From contig CAJZBQ010000011.1 in NCBI GenBank assembly GCA_914767885.1, positions 248,001-312,000 of the forward strand: DNA of 64,000 nt, written 5' to 3'. The stretch's first letter is position 1, and each line of letters starts with the position of its first letter. Positions 1 through 12,810 of the stretch are shown here, piece after piece. The translations under genes and the position numbers were made by a program. Below the pieces are notes generated by a model. The model was given only the letters and a program-made list of their open reading frames with translations, made no database searches and was not told the origin of the DNA. The stretch is from Blepharisma stoltei. Lineage: Eukaryota > Ciliophora > Heterotrichea > Heterotrichida > Blepharismidae.

Positions 1-1716
1 GCTGTTTTAGAAAATTTAAATATAATTATTGAAGCTTTAGGGACTGCTCAAGATTTATTAAACGAAATTACTTCTCTACTGAGCGACTCAGAACCCGAAG
101 TAAAATGCATTGCTTTACTTAAGCTAGAAATTATATTACCTAAAGTAAACGTCGCCACAATAGAAACCCAAATTCTTCCTGCTGTCGAAAAGCTCACAAA
201 AGACACGTCTCTCTACGTAAAATTATCCTTAATGCAGGCCATTTGCAAGTTTTCCACCTATCTTGGTGACGAAAAGTCTATAATAAGGCTGCTGCCAGTT
301 GTTGCCCAACTGGTAAAAGATGACAGCTACGAGGTCCGCATGTCCTTTGCTGAAAATATACAAAATTTCAATGCAGCGATTGGCCAGGATAAAATTTTGC
401 TTTTTTCTGTACCATTATTAATGCAATTGATGAATGACCAACAGTGGAGGGTCCGAATGAAGGTTATAGAGTGCCTACCACAATTAGCAGGACTTCTTGG
501 AGTAGATAAATTTTCTGAACAAATTGCAGTGCCTATGATGAAATGGGTGGAGGACACTGCCTATTCTGTTAGAGAAGCGGTGTTAGAAGCAATTAGTCAG
601 ATAACTGGGATTTTTGGCAGCGAATGGACGAAAATTAGGCTTGCACCAGTTGTGATGCAGCTGTCGACGAGCCCGGTTTTTAATAAAAGGATGACAGCTA
701 TAAGAGCGGTGAGGAAGTTTACAAAAGTGATTGGGCTGGATGAGTCATTTGAGTGCTTAAAAAGCATAATACACTAAAATGGATAATAAACCAATCCAGC
801 CTCTTAATACTTGTAGCTGGAACTTGTGGAAGGGAAGATTCTACTTGGTAGTGTGTATTCATCAAGTTTTAATTTGTATGTTGAGCACATATCGAATTAG
901 GCCAACCGCAATTCACATCCAAGACAAGGTTTACCCTATGGAAGATGCAGTCTCAGAATTGGAAAGGGGAGCTCTAGCATAGCATGGCATTTGTGTGACA
1001 AATCGGGCAGTTTTCCCATCATTACGTCCTTGGCTGCGAGCCAATTGGGTTGACAACCTGATAAGAAAATTAATTTTGCGAATTTTCTGAAAGGGCAACC
1101 TTGCTGCATGCTAACTCAGCCCAATACACTCTCTAACTGGTGAGACCCCAGGAGAGAGAATTGTTACTCAGAACAGACACTGCTAGGACAAATACAGAGA
1201 AAATAGCTAAACCGAGATTTTATCAATAATCTTAATTAAGTTTTCGTTAAAGTGAGCTTAAAAAGCCTTGCAAATGATAAAGTTCCTAATGTCAGGTTCA
1301 ATGTAGCGAAAACCCTTATTCCCACCCTCCGTGTGTTAGCAAAACCATTGGAAAAATCCCTATTTTTGTGTAAAAACCCACCTTCCTCAACAAAAAAATT
1401 TTATGAAAAAATATTTTTGATATATAAGTGAAATTTGTTATAATGAAATCTCTAGCTGATTTTGCTGATTTTAAATAACTTGCATTTTTAAATATGAATT
1501 TTGCAAATTAAAATAAATTTTGCTTTCCAATTTTTTCAATTTGAAGAACCCCTTAGTGAGCGAACAAAAGCTTTGTTTGCTCACGGAGGGGGAGTTAAAG
1601 ATTTGGCAGGGATTTTTGAAAATAAAAATGATATAAGGAAACTGTTGGGAGGAATGAAAAATGATCCAGATGCAGATGTCAGGTTTTTCGCTGAAGATAC
1701 TTTAAGATCGTTATAA
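1..1716 (+). CDS. PPP2R1: PP2A scaffold (A/PR65) subunit, 3' part, two insertions
   Basis: HEAT-repeat scaffold of protein phosphatase 2A, which holds catalytic and regulatory subunits together. The reading frame is open from base 1, so the start lies outside the window. HEAT repeats run throughout. The C-terminal block VPNVRFNVAKTL, then DPDADVRFFAEDTLRSL, matches the end of PR65. The gene is cut twice: by a SINE-like element (766-1255) between copies of GCTTAAAAAGC, and by a MITE (1319-1597) between TTA copies. Removing 501 and 279 bp leaves 936 nt, or 311 codons plus TAA, with SFECLKSLANDKVPNVRF and AKTLKDLAGIF continuous. Identification is secure. That both cuts are removed in the macronucleus is inferred from the restored family sequence. 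Confidence 0.93.
766..1255 (+). mobile_element. SINE-like insertion in PP2A-A gene
   Basis: About 490 bp, GC-richer than its surroundings, flanked by the direct repeat GCTTAAAAAGC (755-765 and 1256-1266). It starts with ATACACTAAAATGG, the head motif shared with other insertions here. It shares the block CTCTTAA..CTTGTAGC with the copies at 11.9 and 54.1 kb, so all three form one subfamily. Its right end is AT-rich. It carries stops in the host frame. Confidence 0.8.
1319..1597 (+). mobile_element. CTCCC MITE in PP2A-A gene
   Basis: A 279-bp diverged copy of the abundant MITE, forward orientation (long end at low coordinate). TTA lies on both sides (1316-1318 and 1595-1597). The left end has decayed to TTCCCACCCTCCG, while the right end keeps the GTTTGCTCACGGAGGGGGAG form. 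Excision rejoins CTT|AAA in frame. Confidence 0.88.
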
Positions 1717-2067
1717 ACTATTATCTTTTAAAACTTTACTCCTTAGATTCACATGTTAGAAAAATATTATGAGGAAGCAGAAGCTTCTATCTGTAAAAAA
1801 TTTCTTAATTCGGATACATTTGAATAATTTGCTTTAAAAAACAATAAGAATTAATTAAAATCGAGAATTAAAGTAATTCTAATTAAAACCATTTATATAA
1901 GGAATTAAAAAGAAAAGCAGTTTCAAATGAATATAATTTAAATTTATAAGCTCTTTATCTAACTGAAAATTTAAAAAATTGCATCTTCAATAGCCCTATT
2001 CATAATTTTGCAACTCTATCCTGCCTATATCCTATTTCTGCCTCTCTCTTTAATAAATATAGCATAA
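1717..2067. other. Intergenic spacer, AT-rich
   Basis: Spacer of about 350 bp between the PP2A-A stop and the kinase start. I see no conserved reading frame, RNA gene or repeat in it. Confidence 0.6.
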
Positions 2068-3797
<1,730 letters not shown>

Positions 3798-3813
3798 AGT
3801 ATTATAAACAAAA

Positions 3814-5823
3814 TTATCTTAACCCTGCTCTTAAATGTCTACAAGTAAATGTCTCATCTACATTATCGTTCACAAATAAGCTTTTATAGACTTCATTTTC
3901 CATATTCTTTAAATGTGCAGTCATAATAGGGTCTTCTTCTGCTAATTTAGCCTTTTTAATAGGCTGGCCGGCATCTTTGGAATTATTTTTTGATTTTACG
4001 AGAGACTTTCTTTTACTTCGTTGCTCTTCTTCGGATTGATTAAGGCTGATAGTTTCTGCAATAGGTTCTCCACATACTAACTCCCCCCCCTCCGTGAGTG
4101 AACAAAACCATTAGAAAAATCGCTATTTTTTGCCCAAAAAACCCACCTTCCGTGAGTAAACAAAAATTTTTTTTAATAGAAAAATTTTTTTATGGAAAAA
4201 ATTTTTATATATAAATGATAATTAGTATAATGAAATCTAGAGCTAATTCTGTTTAATTTTAAACGAATTGCTTTTTAAAACATAAATTTTTATAAATTAA
4301 ATTAATATTTGCTTTCAAAATTTTGCGAATTAGGATTTTTTTAAAATTTCGAAAACAAAAATTTTTTATAAAATTTATATATAAATTTTTTTAAAAAAAA
4401 AAAAATTAACCCCCCTCCGTGAGTGAACAAAAATTTTTTTGTTCACTCACGGAGGGGGGGGATTAAGCAATTTTTGCTTGGTATTTCTTTTAAAGATGCT
4501 TCAGACATGACGCAGCCACAATTCCAGTTAATTATGAAGCGATTTGACCCATTAAGTTCTAGACCACTGATAGGACAGATAAAACGATCTGAATCTGGAG
4601 CTTGGGCTATATTAGCATCTTTTATATCTTTTAGTTTTGATATGTGCTGAAGAGATTTTGGGAGGGATTTTTGAGATAGAGCAATAAGAAGATTTGGCTT
4701 ATTGAATAAAAATAGGTGGTTAAATAAAACACTATGTTCCTTTTTAACTTCCCAAAACCTATAAAAATGACTTTAATTTTCATAATTAAATACGGCGTCT
4801 TCGTCTGGACATGGCCTCCCGGCCATGCAGCCTCGACTCATATTTAATTATATCCGGCAAGGTTTTAACATTCTAGAGATGGACGGCAATACTAGGCAAT
4901 TCTGGTGGAGCTCAGAGCCTAGTCCTAGTCTAATCTCAGGGGTGGATTTTTCCTCGTGGGGAAGGAGGGCACGGAGTTGGAAAGGGGAAGCTCAGCAGAG
5001 TCCGTTAGGACCAATCGGGCAACTCCCTAGCATGAAACTGGGCGTTACGTCCCAAGCTACGTGCTTTTCCTTTTTTGTATAGCTGACCAGAAAAATCCAT
5101 TTTTTGGGTTTTTCGGAAAAGCAACCCATGTATCAAGCAAGTAGCTCATCCATGAGCCGTCGAAGCCGGAACACTTTTCCAACGAGCATTTGGAGATCGA
5201 AGCAGGGCCATCCCCAGCGACCTGTGGGCCCGATGCGACGAAGGCGAAGTGATAGTACCTGGGGTTGTGACCCCGTAGTGTGGACGTTAAACGTTCTAAA
5301 TTCTATAAGATAAGATAAGACTTAATTTTCAAAAATTTTTTTTGGCATGAAAAAAGTGCAAACGGCATTGTTTTTGTTATTTTTAGTATGCAATATATAC
5401 TGTTTATTATAAAATTCAATTATGAGCTTTCTCTACTTAAACTTGCTTAGTCTTGATCGAATAGAGATTTTATATGTACTTTTTTCTTCTATTTTTGCTG
5501 TCCTAAAGCACTGTTTTCTGTTTTTCACTTGGAAAAATTCAAAAAACACCGTTTGTACTTTTTTCATGCCAAAAAAAATTTTGAAAAATGCAGTCATTTT
5601 TATAGGTTTTGGAGGATTGAAAAAAGCATAGTGCACTTTATTTAACCTCACCCAATCAAAATCCTAATTTGCATGCGACGATAGGAGGTGCAAGAGGTTC
5701 TTGAGTTAATGCGCAGAGGCGAGCTCTTGCTGCACGAAGAGCTGCTTTGTCGATTTTAAGAGGTCTTTTCTTGTCTTTTGCTAAATCACTTCGTTTAGCT
5801 ATAGATCCGCCATCATTTCCCAT
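3814..5823 (-). CDS. RTF2: RTF2 homologue (Rtf2 RING-like protein), two insertions
   Basis: Replication-termination factor 2 family. The N-terminus MGNDGGSIAKRSDLAK, then LCALTQEPLAPPIVACKLG, is the family signature, followed by a zinc-binding core (FICPISGLELNG, NCGCVMSEASLKEI, NCLVCGEP). A basic C-terminus ends TCRHLRAGLR. The gene is interrupted by a 386-bp MITE (4081-4466) inside CLVCG and by a 0.95-kb TIR element at 4714-5653 inside KLGFLFNK. Removing 386 and 949 bp leaves 675 nt, 224 residues, stop TAA. The family match is strong. Its exact role in a ciliate (replication fork or splicing) is not shown by sequence. Confidence 0.9.
4081..4466 (+). mobile_element. CTCCC MITE in RTF2
   Basis: A 386-bp full-length MITE in forward orientation, flanked by TAA (4078-4080 and 4464-4466). 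It has two tandem CCTCCGTGAGTGAAC motifs at the left end and a palindromic pair at the right end. Excision restores TGC-TTA-GTA-TGT, the CLVC of the zinc-binding core. Confidence 0.92.
4714..5653. mobile_element. Long-TIR element (hAT-like spacing) in RTF2, carrying a nested insertion
   Basis: Left arm (about 4715-4772, continuing 5331-5370) and right arm (about 5540-5652) are inverted copies: GGTGGTTAAATAAAAC against GGTGAGGTTAAATAAAG, ACCTATAAAAATGACT, and GGCATGAAAAAAGT. The flanks AATAAAAAT (4705-4713) and AATCAAAAT (5654-5662) look like a 9-bp target duplication with one mismatch. Excision of 949 bp puts RTF2 in frame. The 8-9 bp duplication suggests a hAT-type element, but no transposase is present. 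Confidence 0.75.
4782..5321 (+). mobile_element. SINE-like insertion nested in the TIR element
   Basis: A 540-bp hairpin-headed copy: ATAATTAAATACGGCG, then a GGCCTCCCGGCC stem, body, and a tandem tail TAAGATAAGATAAGA. It is flanked by TTAATTTTC (4773-4781 and 5322-5330). It shares long blocks with the copies at 37.9, 44.5 and 46.1 kb. Because it splits one TIR arm, it arrived after the TIR element. Confidence 0.85.
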
Positions 5824-5889
5824 TTATAAAAGAAAGAAAGAAAGTGGTAAATGCTTTTACTATATAATTTTTTGCTAATAATTTACTTA

Positions 5890-6233
5890 CTCCCCCTGAG
5901 TGTGCGAACAAAAAATTTTGTTCGCTCATGGAGGAGGATTAAAAAATTATAAATAAATTTTATAGTAATTTTTTTTTATTCGAAATTTTAAAAAAATTCC
6001 AATTCGTAAATACGAGCAGTAAAAATTAATTTAATTTGCAAAATTTATGTTTTAAAATGCAAGCTGCTCAAAATTAAACAGAATTAGCTAGAGATTTCAT
6101 TATAACAATTATCGCTTATATATCAAGATATTTTTAGTAAAAAATTTTTATTTTTGTTTGCTCATGGAGTGTTTTTTTTGGCAAAAAATAGGATTTTCCT
6201 ATAGCTTTGTTCGCTCACAGAGATGGGGAGTTA
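5890..6233 (-). mobile_element. CTCCC MITE upstream of RTF2
   Basis: A 344-bp MITE in reverse orientation, flanked by TTA (5887-5889 and 6231-6233). The palindromic pair is at the left end and the long end at the right. It lies about 65 bp upstream of the RTF2 start and is moderately diverged. Confidence 0.88.
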
Positions 6234-6814
6234 GTTTTCTTTTAATGAAAAGTCGTATTATAATTTTCTTTATAAAAAGGCTGAATCGAACTTCTCGCTA
6301 TTTTATTTTTTAATATAAGTTAAGCGCAGCTTGATGTCAGCAAGTATGCAAAACTCTCAAGCAGCAATAATTTATGATTGTTTCTTGCTTAATTTGATTA
6401 CTCAACACTGAAATTTGACTGCTTCGTTATTCTGTAGCTTCTACTTAATTCAGGAGATTTATTATCTTAATTATTTCTTACTCCCCCTTAAAATTTAAAT
6501 AAAAAGTCCTGTTTCAATTTAAAGAGGGGAGCTTGTATTAAAATTTTTCTTTATAAAAACATTTAATAAATTAATTGAGCTAAATGTTTATGAATTTTAA
6601 TTTATTTTTATAAAGATTTATTCAAAAAATAACGATTCAGTGCTAAAATTGCTTTAAATAATATTCTACTTGCACTTTATACATAAAATTAGGTCAAAAC
6701 TATATTTTTTAAAAATTAGTATTTTACCTATAAAATTTTCCTATTGAAAAAAAAATTGTTCCAATTTAAAGAACAAAAAATAGAAATTTTACCAAGATTT
6801 TTATTCCAGTCTAA
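6234..6814. other. Intergenic spacer
   Basis: About 580 bp of AT-rich DNA between the MITE and the 7TM-RGS gene. No coding or RNA feature is recognised. Confidence 0.6.
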
Positions 6815-8252
6815 ATGGCAGAAATTAGAAATATTATGGCAGAAGAAACATATGCCTTAAACATTTTTGCCTGGGTTTTTTATTTACTGTTTGTAAAAGC
6901 ACTTTATATATTCTTTGGACTCTACTTTTATCGAAAAAACAAATTCAGACATTTATTCGAGCAATCATCTCAAATACTCACGATCTCCTTAATCACAAAT
7001 TTAATTAATTCTCAAGTAGCAATTTGTTTATCCTTTGTGACGATATTTGATATGTTTTATATACCTCAAACTATAATTCCGATTTATATTCTTTATGGTT
7101 TAACTCATCACATATATTATATTGTGAACTTATTGAGGATGTATCGATTAGGACTTCTTGATAGAGTTAAATCAGGAGAAATAAAAAACTATGAACACTA
7201 TTTAAAACTAAGAAAAAGAATCGAAAACAAATGAAATTTCAAGATTATCACTGTTTACTCACTAATTATTGTATCAATTAGCTGCTCAATGTTCATTCCT
7301 AGCATTATATATCATTCAGAACATTTTATTGATAGCATTTTTGAAGGGACTTATTTTATATGGTGGTGCTTTGTTGTTGTGATGGAAGAAATTGGATATA
7401 TGATCTATATTTATAAAATCCGCAAAGTTCACAGAAGATACCACATAAAGCTGGAGTTATATTTATTTTTAGCTATATGGGCAATAGGCTTAATTGCTCC
7501 TTTTGCCAATTTTGTATCATTTTATTTATATACAGTCCCAATCAGGAACTTATTAATGTTCGTAACCTCTCATATCTGCTTATATGAGGAATCCAAAAAA
7601 TTAAAATCAGAAGTTCCTCTGCCAAATTTAAATGATTCTAGACTGATTGCAGAAAGTGCAGTTGTCTATAATCATTTCAGTAGGTATATATCGAGAAGCA
7701 AAAACAAGAAATGACAGTTTTATTTGGAGCTGCTAATGCTGATCAATATATATAAACTGCATCCAAACACTCGAGAAGGACTAAATATATATGAGGAATA
7801 TCTAAAAGAAAATGAGCTCATAAGTGAAAGCTTAGCACGGAAGGTCAGAAAAATAATTTAGTTTAGTTTAAAAAATTTCTTTAGCACTACAGAACCTATA
7901 AGTCTTCTTTCCTTGAGGTCCAGCTACGATAAAAGCCTCAGCACAGACCTCTTCACTTCAAGCCGAGACTCTCAAGAAGCTTAGACTTCTCTCGCAAATC
8001 TCAGATTGTAGGGTAGCCTGATGAACAGGACTAGGACCCTACCCCTAGCTGCCATTTTAAATATTGTGTAAAAAATAATAAAACTCTGATCCGTATTTTC
8101 AAAAAGAAGATACAGCTTTATTTGATTGTGTTGAACTTTTTTTGACTCATTTTTTTAATAATGAGGTATTCCCGGAGTTTCATAAGTCGAATGACTTTAA
8201 GAAGTTGCAGGAAGAAACAGATTACAATAATCAAATGATAGGCCTTTATTAG
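6815..8252 (+). CDS. 7TM receptor with C-terminal RGS domain, SINE-like insertion in RGS
   Basis: About seven hydrophobic segments, with TGA (7232-7234) read as Trp in the first cytoplasmic/TM region, lead into an RGS-like domain. That domain shows VYNHFSRYISRSKNKKW, FYLELLMLINIYKL, REGLNIYEEYLKENELI, and after an insertion LFDCVELFLTHFF and EVFPEFHKSNDFKKL. The order matches RGS helices, so this may be a G-protein regulator at the membrane like plant 7TM-RGS proteins. The SINE-like element at 7858-8070 sits between AAAAATAAT copies. Removing 222 bp leaves one extra nucleotide, probably in an A-run, so the exact junction is unresolved. Stop TAG at 8250. Domain call is good; receptor topology is inferred. 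Confidence 0.78.
7858..8070 (-). mobile_element. SINE-like insertion in RGS domain
   Basis: About 213 bp between AAAAATAAT at 7849-7857 and 8071-8079. Read on the minus strand it begins with TTTAAAATGGCAGC (head) and ends in the tandem tail AAACTAAACTAAATT. It contains self-complementary blocks around AGGGTAG..CTACCC. Confidence 0.72.
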
Positions 8253-8405
8253 TATGTTTTATATCAAAAATTGTAGAATAACTATTTGTTCTTAACATAA
8301 TTATAAATGCTATATTTAGCATTGGTTCATAAAATCAAATATCAATTTTTTCCCAAGCATTTTATTGGCAGGATTTATAATGTTATATTAGTTAATTTAT
8401 CTAAA

Positions 8406-11400
8406 TTAATGCGCAATCATTTGATTTATCCACTGAGCATCGACAACTTCTGCTTTTGATTCAAAGCGAATTCTCTGTCCTAGGTTTAAAATATGTGTTA
8501 CATCTTTTGTTAAACCATTTCTGACTTCTCCTCCATGAGCCTCTATTTTCAGCTGATACAGCTCAACCCACAGATCTCTGCCGTTAAAAAGAGGATCAGG
8601 CAGATCAGATTTATAAATAAAAAAAACTTTGCTTAAAAACTTATAAGCAGGAATCCTAAAAACATTTGCTTTAATTTCCTCACTCCCCTCCTCCTATGAG
8701 CGAACAAATTTTGTTTTTAACAATTTGAATTAAATTTTATAATAATTTTTTCTTACTCCCCCCCCTCCGTGAGTGAACAAAACCATTAGAAAAATCCCTA
8801 TTTTTTGCCCAAAAACCCACCCACCCTCCGTGAGTGAACAAATTTTTTTAATAGAAAAATTTTTTATGGAAAAAAAATTTAATATATAAATGATAATTAG
8901 TATAATGAAATCTAGAGCTAATTCTGTTTAATTTTAACGAATTGCTTTTTAAAACATAAATTTTATAAATTAAATTAATATTTGCTTTCCAATTTTTGCG
9001 AATTAGGATTTTTTAAATTTCGAAAAAAAAATATTTTTTATAAAATTTATATATAAATTTTTTTAAAAAAAAAATTTAACCCCCCTCCGTGAGTGAACAA
9101 AATTTTTTTGTTCACTCACGGAGGGGGGGGAGTTAAAATTTAAAAATTCTAAATCCCATACCGCAAAAATCGGAAAGTGGTAATTAATTTAATTTTTATA
9201 CATTAAATATTTTTCATAATATAAAAAAATTATTTGCGCTCACAGAGAATGGATTATTTTCAAATTTTTTTTCGCTTTTCGGAGGAGGGCGAGTCAGGAA
9301 TTCGATTTCATCAATTGCTCTCAATCGTTTTTTTAACCTGATTAAGCTCCCTTTCAGGGAAATTTTTAGCAATTTCTAATAGCTCATCAACTGATCTATA
9401 AGGAATACTTAAAGAGTCTCCATACTTTGTAAATTCTTTTTCAAAATAATTCCTTGTCTCGTCGCTCGCATGGAGCACATATTTCGGTCTTAATTCCATT
9501 TTTTCTTGATATTTAACACAATCCACCAGCCAATCTGGAGAAAGAATATCCAAGCCATATTTTTCTATTAAATTTCTGACTTTCATTGACGAAGAATCAG
9601 ACGCTATTATATGTGTAACAGTCGGCAAATAATTCTGGACCTTTCTGCCTCCATTTTCTACGATTTTTATTTCCAAATCACTCTTATCATATCCTCTACA
9701 AGAAACAATAAAAAACTCACACCCATCAAAAATAGCCGATGTAGGTATAATTTCTGATGTATCAGTGTCCATAAATTGTGGCATTACTTGTCCTTTTGGG
9801 ATGGTTTTAATCTCTCTTTTCCTTTTTCTGGTAGGCTCATCTTCTATTTGGACAGCATCAATTCTTGCTGTTGGCTCAGTTATTCCTCGCTTGAAGCTGT
9901 CAATAATAGTTTGGACTTCAGTCATACTTGTGGCTTGGTCCCAATTTTTGTCATATCTGATTCTCGCAACTTTTGGAAATCTCAATGTGTTGTTTGATGG
10001 GAATTTTTCAGATGGAACGATCTCGGCTGCTTTTACTTCAAGGATAACTGATTTTGAAGGGTCGTTTATGAAGTAATCAGGCCTCTCGCCAGGTCCTGGG
10101 ACTCATTTAGGCCAATATGGAGGTGACTGTCGGAAAGGTTTCCATTGGTCTCTTAGTCTTCTTCTAAGTTCGCCTAGTTCAGGTATAGAATACCCTGTTC
10201 CAACTTTTGTGATAGGGACAAATTTGCTTTTAAGTGGATCTTTTAAGTCGATTTTGCTTGGTGATGCCAGTAAAAATACAGTGATATGGTCAAATTCATC
10301 ACCATCCCCAGTCCTATGACCACTTCCATAATAGCCTCCAACTATTAGAAAATCTAAAGAGTCACTTAGCCCATCAAAATAGTCACTTTTCATTTTTAGC
10401 CACAAAGAGCTTCTATCATCAGGAATATAAGGAGAATCCACTCTTTTTATAATAAGCCCTTCTTCATTTCTTTCAATAGCTACATTAAATTGGTCAAAAA
10501 CCATTTTCGAACCTTTTACTTGTGAAAATTTCACTTTTTCAAGTCTTTTAGGGACATCAGTTAATGTCTTGTCTAAAATCTGCTTTCTGTCACTTAAAGG
10601 CTTTGGCATAAGATCATGCTTTGTGCCATCTGCTGTTTCTATATATAAAATGTCAAAAACCATATAGCAAAGACATTTTCCTGGAGTGTTTTCATTAGCA
10701 ACAGTTTTATTTTGTCCAAAAGAGGCAGGAGCGTCAAGACCTAGATCCCAGACTATGAGCTCTCCGTCTAGAATGCAAGCATTAACTCCGTGGACATTTT
10801 CTAGAATTAATTCTCTTACTCCCCCTTTGTGAGAGAATAAAACTATAGGAAAAATCCCTATCTTTTTGGGTCAAAACCCTCTCTCCATGAGCTAGCAAAA
10901 ATTTTTTTAATATATAATTTTCTTATGAAAAAAATATTTTTTGATATATAAGTGATTAAATCTCTAGCTAATTCGGTTGAATTTTAAACAGCTTGCATTT
11001 TAAAAACATAAATTTTTTTTAAATTAAATTAACTTTTACTTCTCAATTTTTTCTAATTGCATTTTTTTAATTTCAAAAAAAAAATTTGCATAATAAATTT
11101 AAAAAAAAACCTCCATGAGCGAACAAATTTGTTTGTTCGCTTATGGAGGAGGGAGATAGACTTCTCCCATACATCATTGTATAATCAACTGCATTTCTAC
11201 TGAAAAATTTAATATTGCCATCAGAGCAATAATGGCATTGGATTCTTTCTCCATCAAATTTTGTTTCAACATAAACTTCTTGGTTTATTAGTAATTTTTT
11301 TAGTTCCTGGAATGGCTTTCTCCCAGCAAGCATTGGTCTTATTGGCTGGCCCCATGTAAAAAGTTGAACTCCAAGCTCAATGTTTTTATCTTTTATACTA

Positions 11401-12713
11401 TATTCAGTTAATTTTTACACAATTTTCTATAAGAATTCTATTTTCTATATAAATTATGGCACCTTAACATTTTCTTTTATATTTTCAAGGAGAATAATTT
11501 TGTAAAGACTTCTCTTAAATTGTTTGTATTATAATAAATTTCAAGCGCTTTATCATGAAAAGAACTTAAAAGCTTCTCGTGTGTCCCTAGTTTCATATCT
11601 TTCAGAATGATCTTCACAAGTCATTTCTGCTCAATAGCGCTCATTCTTCTAACTAACTCAGATAAAATTTTTTTCTTTGCTGGCTTATCAAGCGCATTGG
11701 CCAGGTCGTCGAGATAAGCATTGATTTCTTCTACTGTAAGATTTTGAGAGTCTCCTACACGATTTCTTATTATGAACTCTAAGACCTCCACAAATCCTCC
11801 AGCTGGACAGCCGGGTAATTGCTTTTTTGGGTCTTTGAAATGGATTAAAGCTTCTTTTTCTCGATTTGGGAGGCTGAGAAGCTCAGCGTAATATTTCGCT
11901 AAGGTGACTTCCTTAAGCCATGTGATTGAATGATGTCGGGAACAACCCACCCTCTTAACTCCTGTAGCTGGCACCCGATAGGGTGAGCAGGGATCTTCAG
12001 GAAAGGAGCATGACGTCCAGGAATGTGTATCCAACAAGATTTTCCTGGTTTGGTGAAGAACGTCAGGCAAGCCAATCGTAAGTTTCTTCCAGGTCCAGAT
12101 TTTTGCCCCTGAGGAAATGAGTTGGAAAAGAGATCACAACAGAATCTGTGGTATGTTTCCTAGCCAATCGAGACTATTCCCCAGCGCGAAGTTGGGAGTA
12201 ATACCCCAGTCATCGAATTTCAATTTTTGGCCGAGATTCAACTAGAAAATTCACTGTTTTGAATTTTCATGATGGGCAACCTTTGTTGACGTATGGGGCA
12301 GTGGTGTGACTCATCCACAAGTGCAGCCTTGTCTGCAGGAGTTTCTCTTTTGCAAGCCGTGCACTAACTGGCCAGCAGGACAAGGAGCGTTTTAAGGGGT
12401 GAAGACAGTCCTTCTGGAATTACAGAGGGCTTACCAATAAGTAAGATAATGATATAGTAAATTGCCCGAGGATGGCGCAAGAGTCATCCTCGGGCAATTA
12501 CAATAAACTTTCTTTAAGCCCGTATTGGCCTCTTTCCATATCAAAATTCGGAATCATTAGTCTGACAATTGGAAAGAAATTCGTGACTTTTGAGTGCTCA
12601 AAAAATTCTTTTAAAGCTTGAGTTTTTCTTTTCCCTTTGATGCCTGAAAGCTTTTCCATAAAATCGCAAATACGGATAAAAGGAACGCTGCATTTGTTGT
12701 CTGCTTCCCCCAT
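8406..12713 (-). CDS. LIG4: DNA ligase IV, five insertions
   Basis: ATP-dependent ligase of non-homologous end joining. In order: N-terminal DNA-binding domain (YGLKEVTLAKYYAELL, WLVKIILKDMKLG), adenylation motif ETKFDGERIQCH with catalytic Lys, NACILDGELIVWD, EGLIIKRVDSPY, OB fold ending VPGPGERPDYF and LRFPKVARIRYDK, and two BRCT domains (IFDGCEFFIVS.., then FLSKVFFIYKSDL..). Several Trp are TGA. Removing a SINE-like element (601 bp), an 86-bp short IES, a 340-bp MITE and a 614-bp nested MITE pair leaves 2667 nt, 888 residues. The two BRCT domains and total size fit LIG4 rather than ligase I or III. Start ATG 12713; stop TAA at 8406. Confidence 0.95.
8683..9296 (+). mobile_element. Older MITE in ligase IV, hosting a second MITE
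   Basis: Outer copy flanked by TCA (8680-8682 and 9294-9296) with ends CTCCCCTCCTCC and GGAGGAGGGCGAG. It is 234 bp without the inner element at 8756-9135. Excision joins the BRCT linker in frame (WWNRIPEEIKANV). The duplication is TCA, not TA-containing. Confidence 0.82.
8756..9135 (+). mobile_element. CTCCC MITE nested in an older MITE
   Basis: A 380-bp full-length forward copy flanked by TTA (8753-8755 and 9133-9135). All its terminal motifs are of the GTGAGTGAAC type. It is nearly identical to other full-length copies and therefore younger than its host. Confidence 0.93.
10819..11158 (+). mobile_element. CTCCC MITE in ligase IV adenylation domain
   Basis: A 340-bp diverged forward copy. 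TA lies at 10817-10818 and 11157-11158; the third base of the duplication is not conserved here. Excision gives GRSLRELILENVHG in frame. Confidence 0.88.
11412..11497. mobile_element. Short IES, 86 bp, in ligase IV
   Basis: Three in-frame stops appear between the N-terminal domain and FTWGQPIRPMLA. TAATTTT at 11409-11415 is repeated at 11495-11501. Deleting 86 bp between the copies gives VFTKLTEYSIKDKNIELG, continuous with the family. No MITE ends are visible. Confidence 0.75.
11920..12506 (+). mobile_element. SINE-like insertion in ligase IV
   Basis: About 590 bp sharing CCCTCTTAACTCCTGTAGC with the copies at 0.77 and 54.1 kb. Flanks ACTTCCTTAAGCC (11907-11919) and ACTTTCTTTAAGCC (12507-12520) are a diverged duplication. 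The right part holds a perfect 14-bp inverted repeat, ATTGCCCGAGGATG, with a 10-nt loop. Removal restores YGLKEVTLAKYY in frame. Confidence 0.75.
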
Positions 12714-12810
12714 TTTAATTATTTTAATACAGAAATGTACAGTATTGAATTTACTTTAAGTAGATTTTAAAATTGTAGGGTCAAAGAAGTTAAAAAATTT
12801 AATTTGCTAA

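Noticed and set aside
4825-5313. ORFs inside the SINE-like element nested in RTF2 (and similar ones at 38.1, 44.6, 46.3 and 51.5 kb)
   Set aside because: Frames are not conserved among copies of the same element, so they are not element-encoded proteins.
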